Shown here: positions 9,786 through 18,445 of the stretch, piece by piece | Layout: each line of letters begins with the position of its first letter | Position numbering within the stretch: the stretch's first letter is position 1 | Origin: Sphingobacteriia bacterium | GTDB lineage: Bacteria; Bacteroidota; Bacteroidia; Bacteroidales; UBA7960 | Assembly: GCA_011390575.1 (NCBI GenBank) | Contig: JAABSE010000022.1 | Location: 1 to 47,072, forward strand | Direction of reading: 5' to 3' | Length of the DNA: 47,072 nt | The notes under the pieces: model-generated | Databases searched by the model: none | What the model saw: the letters and a program-made list of their open reading frames with translations, nothing else | What the model was told of the DNA's origin: nothing | Translations under genes and position numbers: made by a program

Positions 9786-11025
9786 ATTCTTCCTTAAGGA
9801 TAACTTCCCTTAACATGCCCAGTGCGGCAGTGGAGCTTCGCTGGATGTTGCGCATTCTCTCATCGCCAAACAGAAACTTCCTGCTTTTTATCCCTTGCGG
9901 ACCTGCCACAGCAATCCAGACAGTACCCACAGGTTTGTCATCTGTTCCTCCATCCGGACCGGCAATACCGCTTACCGCAAGGGCATAATCTGTTTTCAGA
10001 TAATTCCGTGCCCCGGCAGCCATAGATTCCACTACTTCCCTGCTTACAGCTCCGTGAGATTCAATATCCTGCAAGGATACCCCCAGCACATCGGTTTTTA
10101 TCCTGTTGGCATAGGCAACGATACTGCCGGTAAACCAGCCCGAGCTTCCCGGCACCGCGGTAATCCGATGCGCGATCAGCCCACCGGTACAACTTTCAGC
10201 AGTAGCAAGGGTTTTCCCTTTTTCTTTCAAAAGTTTCCCTGCATTTTCTTCCAGGGTTTCCTTTCCTTCTCCCCATATATAGGCAGGAATCAGCTTCTGC
10301 AAGGCATCCACTTTTTCCGCCATTTTCTTTTCCATCATCATTCTGTCAGTACCCCGCATACTCAGGCGCAAACGTACAATGCCGGGTGAAGGAAGATAAG
10401 CCAGCTTGATATCAGGAGCCAGGCTTTCTTCCCATTCTTCAATAATTTTGGCAAGAAAAGATTCGCCGATACCCTGGGTAAGAACGGTTTTGTGAACAAT
10501 CACCTGATCTCCTGAGGATTTGAGCAGCTCAGGAAGCACATAAACTTCCATGATTTGTTTCATTTCGTAGGGCACACCGGGCATAGAAACATAACGTTTC
10601 CCGTTTTTTTCAAATGCCAGTCCGGGAGCAGTACCTAAAAGGTTTTCTATTACATGCGCCGACTCAGGTACCAGCGCCTGATTGCGGTTAAGTTCAGTAA
10701 GGGGAAACCCCTTGCGGTGAAAAAAAGATTCAATATTTTTAAGCACCTGATTGTTTATTACCAGTCGGGTGGAGAAATAATCACATAAAACATCTTTGGT
10801 AATGTCATCTTTGGTGGGTCCCAAACCACCTGTCATCAGAATTACCTCAGCTCTGCCGGATGCCTCATCCAGTGCCCGACGTATTTCATCTGCATTGTCC
10901 GAGACACTGGTAATCTGTCTTACAGACCATCCTGCCCCGTTTATCTCTTCTGCCATCCATGCAGCATTGGTATTGACAACCTGCCCTATGAGCAACTCAT
11001 CGCCTATTGTTATGATTTCAACCAT
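9784..11025 (-). CDS. cinA: CinA-like protein / nicotinamide-nucleotide amidase
   Basis: CinA proteins join an N-terminal MoaB/MogA-like (MoCF) domain, with pyrophosphatase activity in some members, to a C-terminal PncC-type domain. The latter deamidates nicotinamide mononucleotide to nicotinic acid mononucleotide in pyridine nucleotide recycling. The 413-residue length is that of the full two-domain form. The N-terminus MVEIITIGDELLIGQVVNTN and the segment MTGGLGPTKDDIT are MoCF signatures. The PncC signature TAESCTGG is at about residues 275-282, followed by PGSSGWFTGSIVAYAN and GIAGPDGGTDDKPVGTVWIA. The gene converges with the DUF4397 gene, sharing bases of its stop codon with that gene's terminator. 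The product is cytosolic. Confidence 0.95.
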   Translation of the reverse strand: MVEIITIGDELLIGQVVNTNAAWMAEEINGAGWSVRQITSVSDNADEIRRALDEASGRAEVILMTGGLGPTKDDITKDVLCDYFSTRLVINNQVLKNIESFFHRKGFPLTELNRNQALVPESAHVIENLLGTAPGLAFEKNGKRYVSMPGVPYEMKQIMEVYVLPELLKSSGDQVIVHKTVLTQGIGESFLAKIIEEWEESLAPDIKLAYLPSPGIVRLRLSMRGTDRMMMEKKMAEKVDALQKLIPAYIWGEGKETLEENAGKLLKEKGKTLATAESCTGGLIAHRITAVPGSSGWFTGSIVAYANRIKTDVLGVSLQDIESHGAVSREVVESMAAGARNYLKTDYALAVSGIAGPDGGTDDKPVGTVWIAVAGPQGIKSRKFLFGDERMRNIQRSSTAALGMLREVILKEE

Positions 11026-11249
11026 GGTATTTTTTTTGATTTTCTATAAGTATTGCAATTTCAAAACAGGGAGAGATTTTTTTAGTTCTCCTGAAAGCTA
11101 TCCTTCCTTGAATCCTGCATTAATGTGTCATGCCGTTATTACAAATCACTACCTTGCCGGTTTAAAACTAAAAAGCAGCGTAAATCCCGAAAAAAAGTGT
11201 TCCTGCAAGGCATCGGCCTCAGCCCCAAAACAAAACCGGATGAACTGCG

Positions 11250-11281
11250 CAAAGATAGTCTTATCTTTTAGTAAATTCAAT
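11250..11281 (-). promoter_or_regulatory. Probable cinA promoter
   Basis: On the minus strand ATTG (11281-11278, one mismatch from TTTG), 20 bases, then a perfect -7 box TATCTTTG (11257-11250), the same octamer as at mfd. The implied leader is about 215 bases. Confidence 0.55.
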
Positions 11282-11324
11282 GGCCTGAATCACCCATGGG
11301 TTAGGTAGTATTGGAATAAATTGA

Positions 11325-11332
11325 TATTTTTG
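11325..11332 (+). promoter_or_regulatory. -7 box for nucleoside phosphorylase gene
   Basis: TATTTTTG matches TAnnTTTG and lies 54 bases before the ATG at 11386. No clear TTTG lies at -33. Confidence 0.45.
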
Positions 11333-11385
11333 CTATAAAATAACACAGTAGACAAAAGTTCTGAACGACAGATAATAAAGAAGAT

Positions 11386-12261
11386 ATGCAAAAGCACTTT
11401 AAAGAATCCGAACTCATTCTCAACCCTGACGGCAGCGTTTACCATATTGGTCTTAAGGCGGAAAATGTAGCACCCACGGTAATTGTGGTGGGAGATCAAC
11501 ACCGGGTGGCCTCCATTTCCAAATACTTCGATCATATTGAATTCAAAACCCAGCACCGGGAGTTTGTTTCCCACACAGGAACATTCAACAATAAACGCAT
11601 CACGGTTCTCTCTACGGGTATTGGCACTGATAACATTGACATTGTAATCAACGAACTGGATGCAGCTGTGAACATTGACCTGGAAAAGCGTATTCCCAAA
11701 GACACCCACACTTCGCTTGACATCATCAGGCTGGGTACTTCGGGAGCGTTGCAACCCGAAATTGAGGTGGACACATTTGTTGCATCAGCCTATGGTCTTG
11801 GGTTGGATGGACTATTGAATTTTTATCAATATGACGAGAGCATTCTGGAAAAAGAACTTGCCGAAGCCTTTATTAAACAAACAGGATGGAATAAAAAGCT
11901 TCCCCACCCCTACATCATCAAAGCCAGTGAAAAACTCCTGGCAAAGGTAGCCGGCGGATTGACACAAGGAATTACCGCTACCGCATCTGGATTTTACGGC
12001 CCACAGGGCAGGGAACTCCGCATTCCTCTTGCTTTTCCGGAGCTCAACGAAAGAATCGAGAACTTCTCCCACCAGGGGCATACCATTACCAACTTCGAAA
12101 TGGAAACCTCTGCCATTTATGCACTGGGAAAAATTCTGGGCCACAACACCCTGACCGTTTGCGACATTATCGCCAACAGGGTAAACCGCACCTACAGCAA
12201 GGACTATAAAGTATCGGTAGAGAAGTTGATTCAGTTTGCACTGGAGAAACTCACTGCCTGA
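11386..12261 (+). CDS. Nucleoside phosphorylase (uridine phosphorylase-like)
   Basis: Members of the PNP/UDP phosphorylase family cleave nucleosides with phosphate into a free base and ribose-1-phosphate, in cytosolic nucleotide salvage. The 291-residue length suits the hexameric NP-I group. The phosphate-binding motif appears as VVGDQHR at residues 35-40. STGIGTDNIDIVINEL is the glycine-rich substrate loop, and the ribose-binding acidic motif FEMET is at about 237-241. SGFYGPQGRELR in the base-binding region looks more like uridine than purine phosphorylase, but I cannot fix the substrate. It opens a plus-strand series, with 48 bases before the next gene. Confidence 0.9.
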   Translation: MQKHFKESELILNPDGSVYHIGLKAENVAPTVIVVGDQHRVASISKYFDHIEFKTQHREFVSHTGTFNNKRITVLSTGIGTDNIDIVINELDAAVNIDLEKRIPKDTHTSLDIIRLGTSGALQPEIEVDTFVASAYGLGLDGLLNFYQYDESILEKELAEAFIKQTGWNKKLPHPYIIKASEKLLAKVAGGLTQGITATASGFYGPQGRELRIPLAFPELNERIENFSHQGHTITNFEMETSAIYALGKILGHNTLTVCDIIANRVNRTYSKDYKVSVEKLIQFALEKLTA

Positions 12262-12309
12262 GAGTTAGAAACCATTGAAATTTAATCCTTTTTAACCAGG
12301 AAATCTACC

Positions 12310-13221
12310 ATGAACAACGAAGACAAAATACGAAAAATGGAAGCGCTCATCAGCCTGATGGACGAGCCCGACTCTTCTGTCTTCGCAGATATTTCGCACA
12401 GCATTGAAGGTTACGGCGCTGAGATTATTCCTTTCCTTGAGCATGCATGGGAAGAACAGGCCGATCCCTTCCTGCAGAAACGTTTTGAGGAAATTATTCA
12501 CAGCATTCAGTACAAATCCATTTGCAACGATCTTGAGAAATGGATTGAAAACGGCGCAACCGATTTGCTGGAAGGGTGCCTGATCCTGGCGCGCTATCAA
12601 TACCCCGGACTGGAAGAGAACGAAATTGAATACGAACTTTCACGAATCAGAAAAGACATCTGGCTCGAACTGAACGACAACCTCACGGCACTGGAACAAA
12701 TCAAGGTTTTCAACTATGTGTTTTACGAGCTGCATGGTTTTCGGGGAAATACCGAAAACTACCATTCGCCTGAAAACTCCTACATCAATAAAGTGCTGGA
12801 ATCCAAAACAGGCAACCCCCTGTCATTGAGCATCATTTATATGCTGGTGGCCCAGAGCCTTGACATTCCGGTGAAAGGAGTAAACATGCCCGAACATTTT
12901 GTCCTGGCCTACACCGGCAGCTCCCTGAATCCCGATACCCTCGAATTTTCCGGCAATAATATCCTTTTTTATATCAATGTATTCAGCAAAGGCAGTGTTT
13001 TCTCTTTCAAAGATGTTGAAGTATTTCTCAAACAGTTGAAGAAGGAACCCAAACCTGCCTATTACAATCCCTGTAATAATACCGACATTATTATGCGGAT
13101 GCTCAACAACCTGATGAATGCCTATCAAAAGAGCAACGACACCCGCAAATTTGAAGAAGTCAAAAATTTAAGTATCATTTTTGAAAACCAGGTCAGGAAA
13201 TTTCAAAACGAAAAAAAGTAA
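12310..13221 (+). CDS. SirB1-type transglutaminase-like / TPR protein
   Basis: A 303-residue protein of the SirB1 (Transglut_core2) family, whose biochemical role is not established. The family core is visible as GNPLSLSIIYMLVAQSL from about residue 168 and GVNMPEHFVLAY around 190-200, with H196 in the position of the transglutaminase-like histidine. The N-terminal 110 residues are helical and acidic, and the C-terminal 60 residues resemble a short helical repeat. There is no signal peptide, so it is probably cytosolic. In other bacteria the family often sits beside peptide release factor or kdsA genes; here kdsA lies 1.1 kb downstream on the same strand. The start is an ATG in a reasonable context. 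Confidence 0.85.
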   Translation: MNNEDKIRKMEALISLMDEPDSSVFADISHSIEGYGAEIIPFLEHAWEEQADPFLQKRFEEIIHSIQYKSICNDLEKWIENGATDLLEGCLILARYQYPGLEENEIEYELSRIRKDIWLELNDNLTALEQIKVFNYVFYELHGFRGNTENYHSPENSYINKVLESKTGNPLSLSIIYMLVAQSLDIPVKGVNMPEHFVLAYTGSSLNPDTLEFSGNNILFYINVFSKGSVFSFKDVEVFLKQLKKEPKPAYYNPCNNTDIIMRMLNNLMNAYQKSNDTRKFEEVKNLSIIFENQVRKFQNEKK

Positions 13222-13305
13222 TTCACCGAATACAGGCAAACCCCGGACGACTTTCGCCTGTGTTTACTGACAATCAACAAATCAAAAACCCTAAACAACT
13301 GCTAT

Positions 13306-13926
13306 ATGATATTAAAGATTTACCCCGACAATCCTGACCCCCGCAAGATAGATACCGTAATGGAATGTCTGCGCAGCGGCGGAGTTATCATTTACCCTAC
13401 CGACACTGTATATTCAATGGGTTGTGATATGATGCAGCACAAGGCGGTAGAAAGAGTTGCTGCCATCAAAGGGGTAAAAGCGGACAAGGCCAACTTCAGT
13501 ATCGTTTGCAACGATCTGAGCCATATTGCCGATTACACCAAACCCATTTCCACGGAAATATACAAACTTATGAAGAAGGCGCTTCCCGGCCCCTTCACCT
13601 TTATTCTCAATGCCAACAACAGGGTACCCCGTATTTTTCAAAACCGGAAAAAAACCATCGGAATCCGGGTGCCTGACAACAGCATCATTCGTCAGCTGGT
13701 GCAGGAGTATGGCAATCCCATTATCTCCACCTCTATTTACGACAATGATGAAATCATTGAATACACCACCGATCCGGAGCTTATCCACGAAAACAATATC
13801 AATATGGTAGATATTGTTATTGACGGCGGCTTTGGAGGAAATATTCCTTCTACTGTGCTGGACTGCACCGGTAGTGAGATAGAAATTATACGACAGGGAA
13901 AAGGCAATATTGAAGACTATTTATAA
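13306..13926 (+). CDS. YciO/Sua5/YrdC-family protein (threonylcarbamoyl-AMP synthase-like)
   Basis: This family binds ATP and makes threonylcarbamoyl-AMP for the universal t6A37 tRNA modification (TsaC/Sua5); the YciO branch is related but less well defined. At 206 residues it is a single YrdC domain without the Sua5 C-terminal extension. The signature IIYPTDTVYSMGCD is at about residues 27-40, with a KGV/KANFSIVCND segment and PGPFTFIL. The start MILKIYPDNPDPRKI and the wording of the motifs are closest to YciO-like proteins, so I do not assign tsaC. It is separated by 7 bases from the next gene, probably in an operon. Confidence 0.85.
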   Translation: MILKIYPDNPDPRKIDTVMECLRSGGVIIYPTDTVYSMGCDMMQHKAVERVAAIKGVKADKANFSIVCNDLSHIADYTKPISTEIYKLMKKALPGPFTFILNANNRVPRIFQNRKKTIGIRVPDNSIIRQLVQEYGNPIISTSIYDNDEIIEYTTDPELIHENNINMVDIVIDGGFGGNIPSTVLDCTGSEIEIIRQGKGNIEDYL

Positions 13927-13933
13927 ATGAGCC

Positions 13934-14257
13934 ATGAATCTGAAAAATATTTTGCAAATCACGGAACTCCCGGGGGGAGAAAGTGAAATTTTCGAGACCT
14001 TGTGCAAAGGTCAGAACGTACATGTGGAACGAATCATCAGCAACGGACAAACCACTCAGCATGACCAATGGTACGATTCTCAGAAAAACGAATGGGTGGT
14101 GCTGGTTCAGGGCAAAGCCACCCTTGAAATGGAGGGAGGCGACACCATCGGGCTTTCTGCCGGCGATTACCTGCTTATCCCGGCAGGGCAAAAACACCGG
14201 GTAATCTATACTTCCACCAGCCCCCACTGTATCTGGCTGGCAGTGCATTTCGACTAA
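13934..14257 (+). CDS. Small cupin-domain protein
   Basis: A 107-residue protein that is essentially one cupin barrel. Cupin motif 1 is seen around QHDQWYDSQKNEWVVLVQGKA (residues 42-62) and motif 2 around LSAGDYLLIPAGQKHRV (75-91). H43 and H89, together with the acidic residues, may bind a metal, but the classic motif 1 histidine pair is not complete. The substrate is unknown; such stand-alone cupins are often annotated only by fold. It starts 7 bases after the YciO-type gene and ends 29 bases before kdsA, suggesting co-transcription. The product is probably cytosolic. Confidence 0.8.
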   Translation: MNLKNILQITELPGGESEIFETLCKGQNVHVERIISNGQTTQHDQWYDSQKNEWVVLVQGKATLEMEGGDTIGLSAGDYLLIPAGQKHRVIYTSTSPHCIWLAVHFD

Positions 14258-14286
14258 TCAATTATCATTTACATTTAATCCATACC

Positions 14287-15108
14287 ATGCATTCAACTTT
14301 ACAACAAATACAGGAAAACTTCAGCAATCCATCAGCCAGCTTTTTCCTGATCGCCGGCCCCTGCGTACTGGAAAATGAAACCATGGGGTTTGAAATAGCA
14401 GAAACCATCAAGAGCATTACCGATAAGCTTGGCATTCCCTATATTTTCAAATCATCTTACCGCAAAGCCAACCGGTCAAGGCAGGACAGTTTTACCGGCA
14501 TTGGCGATGAGTTTGCCCTTTCTACCATGAAACGCATATCAGAGCAATATGATTTGCCGGTCATTACAGATATCCATACCCATGAGGAAGCTTTTCAGGC
14601 AGCGCATTACGTAGATGTACTGCAGATTCCTGCCTTTTTGTGCCGGCAAACCGATTTACTGCAGGCAGCAGCCAAAACAGGCAAACTGGTCAATATAAAA
14701 AAGGGTCAATTTCTTGCGCCGGAAGCCATGCAATTTGCCATTGAAAAAGTCAGGCGTGCCGGCAACCCCAACGTGTGGGCCACCGAAAGAGGAACTACTT
14801 TCGGCTATGGCGACCTGGTGGTGGATTTCAGGGGGATCCCCATGATGCAGCAGTTTGAAGTGCCTGTGGTACTGGATGTAACGCACAGCCTGCAAAAACC
14901 CAATACCAGCAGCGGAGTAACAGGAGGACTTCCCCACCTGATTGAAACCATGGCCAAAGCAGGTATTGCCACCGGAGCCAACGGTCTGTTTATCGAAACA
15001 CACCCCGAACCGGCCAAAGCAAAGTCCGATGGAGCCAACATGCTTCCGCTGGATCAGCTGGAAGCATTACTGGAAAAACTGGTTAAATTAAGGGTGGCGT
15101 TGCAGTAA
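14287..15108 (+). CDS. kdsA: 3-deoxy-8-phosphooctulonate synthase KdsA
   Basis: KdsA condenses phosphoenolpyruvate with arabinose-5-phosphate to make Kdo-8-phosphate, the precursor of the lipopolysaccharide inner core sugar Kdo. The 273-residue length is normal. The N-terminal strand reads FFLIAGPCVLENE, placing Cys26 where metal-dependent (Aquifex-type) enzymes have their metal-binding cysteine; the E. coli metal-independent enzyme has Asn there. Later candidate ligands are the His in DVTHSLQKP, the Glu in LFIETHPEP and the Asp in KSDGANMLP. Other family segments are KSSYRKANRS and WATERGTTFGYGDLVVDFRG. The product is cytosolic. Its presence confirms a Gram-negative outer membrane. It is the last gene of the plus-strand series. 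Confidence 0.97.
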   Translation: MHSTLQQIQENFSNPSASFFLIAGPCVLENETMGFEIAETIKSITDKLGIPYIFKSSYRKANRSRQDSFTGIGDEFALSTMKRISEQYDLPVITDIHTHEEAFQAAHYVDVLQIPAFLCRQTDLLQAAAKTGKLVNIKKGQFLAPEAMQFAIEKVRRAGNPNVWATERGTTFGYGDLVVDFRGIPMMQQFEVPVVLDVTHSLQKPNTSSGVTGGLPHLIETMAKAGIATGANGLFIETHPEPAKAKSDGANMLPLDQLEALLEKLVKLRVALQ

Positions 15109-15156
15109 AAATGATTTCCTGAAACCTGGAAATGACTGAGAAACAACTTTGAATCC

Positions 15157-15182
15157 AATGCATCAGTAAGGCATGATGCATT
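15157..15182. terminator. Hairpin between convergent kdsA and M23 peptidase genes
   Basis: A perfect 9-bp inverted repeat (AATGCATCA 15157-15165, TGATGCATT 15174-15182) with an 8-base loop lies between two converging genes. There is no T tract on either side, so a bidirectional terminator role is only suggested by position. Confidence 0.4.
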
Positions 15183-15245
15183 CAGAAAACATCACTGCAG
15201 GATACTGAAAAGCTTCAGAGAAGATCAGGCATGTGTTCAGGAAAC

Positions 15246-16517
15246 CTATCGCGAAGCAATCTGCTCCTCCAGGGGAATCTTCTCCAGTTGCTGCATGAGA
15301 CTATCTCTGACAACATAAAAGTCTTCAAAATAATCCTCGTGCAAGGGGTCGGCACTGGGAAAGTCCTCTTTTCGGTGATCCACCTGTTTGCCGTTTTTCC
15401 AGAAGCGGAAACATACGTGCGGTCCGGTAGCCAAACCGGTTTGCCCCACGTAGCCGATAACATCATCTTGCTTTACCTTCACGCCCGGCTTCATCCCTTT
15501 TGCAAAACGTGACATGTGCAGGTATTGGGTGTCGTAAACGGAGTTGTGGCGGATTCTCACATAATTACCATTTCCTGATGTATAACGTACTTCGGTAACT
15601 ACCCCATCCCCTACAGCATGAATGGGTGTTCCGGTAGGAGCAGCATAATCGGTACCGTAGTGAGGGCGGCGAACACCCAACACCGGATGCATCCGGCCGG
15701 TGGAATAGCCGCTGGAAATGCGACCAAACTTGATGGGAGCGGCAAGAAATACTTTCCTTAGATTGGCCCCATCGGGAGCAAAATATCCTGAAACAGTATC
15801 TTTTTCAAAATTAAAACCCAGAATTTCACGCCCGTGATGCTCAAAATAAATGGCATCGATGCTTCCGATACCCACAGATTCATCCCCTACAAAATTCTCC
15901 TCGTAAACAACCTTGAATTTATCGCCCCGGTGGATCCGATAAAAATCCACCTCCCAGGCCAGAATTTCAGCCATCTTCATAGCCAGATCGGGATTAAGAT
16001 TGTTTTGCGCCAGGGTAGCCCAGAGGGAAGAATAGATAATACCTGATGCGGTGCCAGGCACTGCTGTAATTTCCTTTTCTCCCCTGCTGATTTGCAGAGA
16101 GTCAGAAAGATCTAACACCAGGTAGTCCATCGCAGAAATATCGTATATAAAATACTGTAGGTTTTCAAGCGTATCGTTGGAAAAGTATGCCTGATAGGAG
16201 TTGCCGGCCCGAATTCTGCGGGGATCAAAAACCTCACGCATATCTGTTACCACCTGGTCGATAAGCTGTGGGCTTAAATTATAAGTTGCCAGAATATGTC
16301 CCAGGGTCTGACGATTTTTCACAATTCCGGCATCTACAATGAAATTTTCGTAGTCTATTCCATACAAATCATATAGGGTAACAATTTCAGGTTCTTCCAC
16401 AGGTACCTCTTCAGCAATGTTTTCTTTTCCCTTGATTAAGTATCCGAAAACAACCACTGCTATCAGCACGGGCACAATCATTAGTATACCTTTTCGAAGT
16501 TTTGAAGTGTTAGCCAT
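15246..16517 (-). CDS. Membrane-anchored M23-family metallopeptidase
   Basis: M23 (LytM-type) endopeptidases cut peptide cross-links in peptidoglycan. Residues 7-28 form a single N-terminal membrane segment, and the rest should face the periplasm. A LysM/OapA-like or Csd3-like N-terminal region (about 60-240) precedes the catalytic LytM domain (about 270-400). The first zinc motif is HxxxD at H286-D290 (HYGTDYAAP). The second motif, usually HxH, reads H367-V-C369 (GPHVCFRFWKNGKQVDH), so a cysteine sits where the third zinc ligand is expected. The 423-residue length is typical of envelope M23 proteins. It lies 66 bases after gltX on the same strand with its own -7 box. It may be an active enzyme with Cys ligation or a degenerate regulator. 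Confidence 0.9.
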   Translation of the reverse strand: MANTSKLRKGILMIVPVLIAVVVFGYLIKGKENIAEEVPVEEPEIVTLYDLYGIDYENFIVDAGIVKNRQTLGHILATYNLSPQLIDQVVTDMREVFDPRRIRAGNSYQAYFSNDTLENLQYFIYDISAMDYLVLDLSDSLQISRGEKEITAVPGTASGIIYSSLWATLAQNNLNPDLAMKMAEILAWEVDFYRIHRGDKFKVVYEENFVGDESVGIGSIDAIYFEHHGREILGFNFEKDTVSGYFAPDGANLRKVFLAAPIKFGRISSGYSTGRMHPVLGVRRPHYGTDYAAPTGTPIHAVGDGVVTEVRYTSGNGNYVRIRHNSVYDTQYLHMSRFAKGMKPGVKVKQDDVIGYVGQTGLATGPHVCFRFWKNGKQVDHRKEDFPSADPLHEDYFEDFYVVRDSLMQQLEKIPLEEQIASR

Positions 16518-16537
16518 AGTAAAAATATTTATTCAGG

Positions 16538-16545
16538 CAAAATTA
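16538..16545 (-). promoter_or_regulatory. -7 box for the M23 peptidase gene
   Basis: TAATTTTG on the minus strand fits TAnnTTTG, 21 bases before the ATG and inside the gltX-M23 gap. No matching -33 TTTG at proper spacing. Confidence 0.4.
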
Positions 16546-16583
16546 TAAAATGAAACCCAGCGAAAAGTGCGGAAAACACGGTA

Positions 16584-18110
16584 TTATTCAATAGTTTTCA
16601 CGGCCAATTCTATGCGTGCAATCACCTCCTCTTTGCCCAGAAATGCCATGATTTCTTTCAGGTCGGGGCCCATACCAGCTCCTACCAGCGCTAAACGTAA
16701 AGAAGTCATGAGTTTGCCGGCTCCTACCTGATGATTTTCCATATAATCGTGAAGTGCTTTTTCAAGCCCATCCACATTGAAATCCTCTAATGAGTGCAGT
16801 TCTTTTACCAGGTTTTCCAGAATTACAGGACTATCCTCTTTCCACTTTTTCTTAACGGTTTTCTCGTCATAAGATTGTGGTGGAGTAAAAAAGAAGAATG
16901 CCTGTTCCCAAATTTCATGGACGAAATTGACCCGGTCTTTTACCAGTGAAACAATTTTTTCAACCCGTTCTATGGGTTGATGGATTCCTTTTTCCTTGAG
17001 CAAAATATCAAACAGTTGTGCTACTTCACGGTTGTCTTTACGCAAAAGGTACTGATGATTGAACCATGTGGCTTTGGCAGGATCAAACTTAGATCCTGAT
17101 TTACCTACCCTTTCCAGAGAGAAGGCTTTAATGAGCTCATCCATGCTGAATAACTCCTGCTCTGTGCCGGGATTCCAGCCCAGAAATGCGAGCATATTTA
17201 CAAAAGCATCGGCAAAGTAACCTGACTCCCGGTAACCTGACGATATTTCCCCGCTTTTGGGATCGTTCCATAGCAACGGAAATACAGGAAATCCAAGTCT
17301 GTCTCCATCTCTTTTGCTGAGTTTGCCATTTCCATCGGGTTTGAGCAGCAAGGGAAGATGGGCAAATTCGGGCATGCTGTCTGTCCAGCCCAGGCTGCGG
17401 TACAACATCACGTGCAGCGGCAGGGAGGGCAGCCATTCCTCACCCCTGATGACATGCGAAATTTCCATCAGATAGTCATCCACCACATTGGCAAGATGAT
17501 ACGTTGGCATGCCATCGCTTTTAAAAAGCACTTTATCATCTAGCAAACCACTGTTCACTTTTACCGTACCCCGGATCAAATCCTGCATCACAACCTCTTC
17601 GTTTTCAGGCATTTTATAACGCACCACGTAATGCGCTCCTGAATCGAGCAATTGCTTTGTTTCTTCTTCCGGCAAAGTAAGAGAATTCCTCATGTTTCCC
17701 CTGGTATGCGCATCATACTGGGCATTGCCTTTTTCGGCCTCAAGCTTTTTGCGCATATCCTCCAGCTCTTCGGGCGTATCGAAAGCATAATAGGCCTGAC
17801 CATTTTCAATCAGCTGCAAAGCATACTGTCTGTAAAGCAATTTACGTTCACTCTGACGATAGGGTGCATGCGGTCCTTCTTTGCCAACCCCTTCGTCCCA
17901 TTCTATACCACACCATTTCAATGACTCCATGATATACTCTTCGGCTCCGGGAACATAACGGTTTTGGTCAGTATCTTCGATGCGCAGCAAAAAGTCGCCA
18001 CCATGCTTTTTGGCAAACAAATAGTTATACAATGCAGTACGCACGCCTCCAATATGCAAAGGGCCCGTCGGACTGGGGGCAAATCTCACTCTAACTCTGG
18101 TCTGGGTCAT
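16584..18110 (-). CDS. gltX: Glutamyl-tRNA synthetase
   Basis: GluRS charges tRNA(Glu) with glutamate using ATP; it is an essential cytosolic class I enzyme. The 508-residue length is normal. The N-terminal Rossmann domain has the HIGH signature as [17 protein letters not shown] (near residues 13-29). The KMSKS loop appears as KLSKRDG in the segment [21 protein letters not shown]. The anticodon-binding helical region follows. Text such as [18 protein letters not shown] and [19 protein letters not shown] is typical of the family. Bacteroidota often use GluRS only for glutamate; this sequence alone does not show tRNA(Gln) specificity. The start is an ATG giving [16 protein letters not shown], matching the usual N-terminus. 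Confidence 0.98.
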   Translation of the reverse strand: MTQTRVRVRFAPSPTGPLHIGGVRTALYNYLFAKKHGGDFLLRIEDTDQNRYVPGAEEYIMESLKWCGIEWDEGVGKEGPHAPYRQSERKLLYRQYALQLIENGQAYYAFDTPEELEDMRKKLEAEKGNAQYDAHTRGNMRNSLTLPEEETKQLLDSGAHYVVRYKMPENEEVVMQDLIRGTVKVNSGLLDDKVLFKSDGMPTYHLANVVDDYLMEISHVIRGEEWLPSLPLHVMLYRSLGWTDSMPEFAHLPLLLKPDGNGKLSKRDGDRLGFPVFPLLWNDPKSGEISSGYRESGYFADAFVNMLAFLGWNPGTEQELFSMDELIKAFSLERVGKSGSKFDPAKATWFNHQYLLRKDNREVAQLFDILLKEKGIHQPIERVEKIVSLVKDRVNFVHEIWEQAFFFFTPPQSYDEKTVKKKWKEDSPVILENLVKELHSLEDFNVDGLEKALHDYMENHQVGAGKLMTSLRLALVGAGMGPDLKEIMAFLGKEEVIARIELAVKTIE

Positions 18111-18174
18111 GATAGGGTATTTTTATGTGATCTTATAGTTTTTAAATATTGGGATAGTATATTCTTTCGTGATG

Positions 18175-18182
18175 CAAATTTA
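18175..18182 (-). promoter_or_regulatory. -7 box for gltX
   Basis: TAAATTTG on the minus strand fits TAnnTTTG, giving a leader of about 58 bases. The -33 element is not clear. Confidence 0.45.
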
Positions 18183-18222
18183 CTATCTTTCCGGGCAATA
18201 CCCGGATGATAATTTAAAAGAA

Positions 18223-18268
18223 CTATGTGTCTATGTGGTAATGTTGTTTTTAACACATAGACACATAG
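18223..18268. repeat. 15-bp perfect inverted repeat, REP-like
   Basis: CTATGTGTCTATGTG (18223-18237) is repeated in reverse complement at 18254-18268, with a 16-base loop. Each arm is itself made of two near-identical 7-8-base units. It could be a terminator for the upstream minus-strand gene or a dispersed palindromic repeat; no T tract follows. Confidence 0.8.
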
Positions 18269-18445
18269 AAATTAGAACAATTTATTCTAATTGCATGTTT
18301 ACCTTAAATCCCGGATATACTCAATGGACTATGCAAAACTGCTTCATTACAACAGACAAAATTTTCTTTTCTAAACACAAAATACTTCAAAATACAATGC
18401 AGGTATCGTCAGATTGAAGCAACTTTTACTTTTCCTAAAACAGGT

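Larger units (their letters stand above)
11026..11385. other. Divergent promoter region cinA / nucleoside phosphorylase
   Basis: This 360-base gap holds no gene that I can support. It contains outward-facing promoter motifs for both flanking genes (11250-11281 minus, 11325-11332 plus). Confidence 0.6.
18111..18445. other. 335-base gap between gltX and the thioredoxin-like gene
   Basis: No gene is supported. The gap carries the gltX -7 box (18175-18182) and a long perfect inverted repeat (18223-18268), both described separately. Confidence 0.6.
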
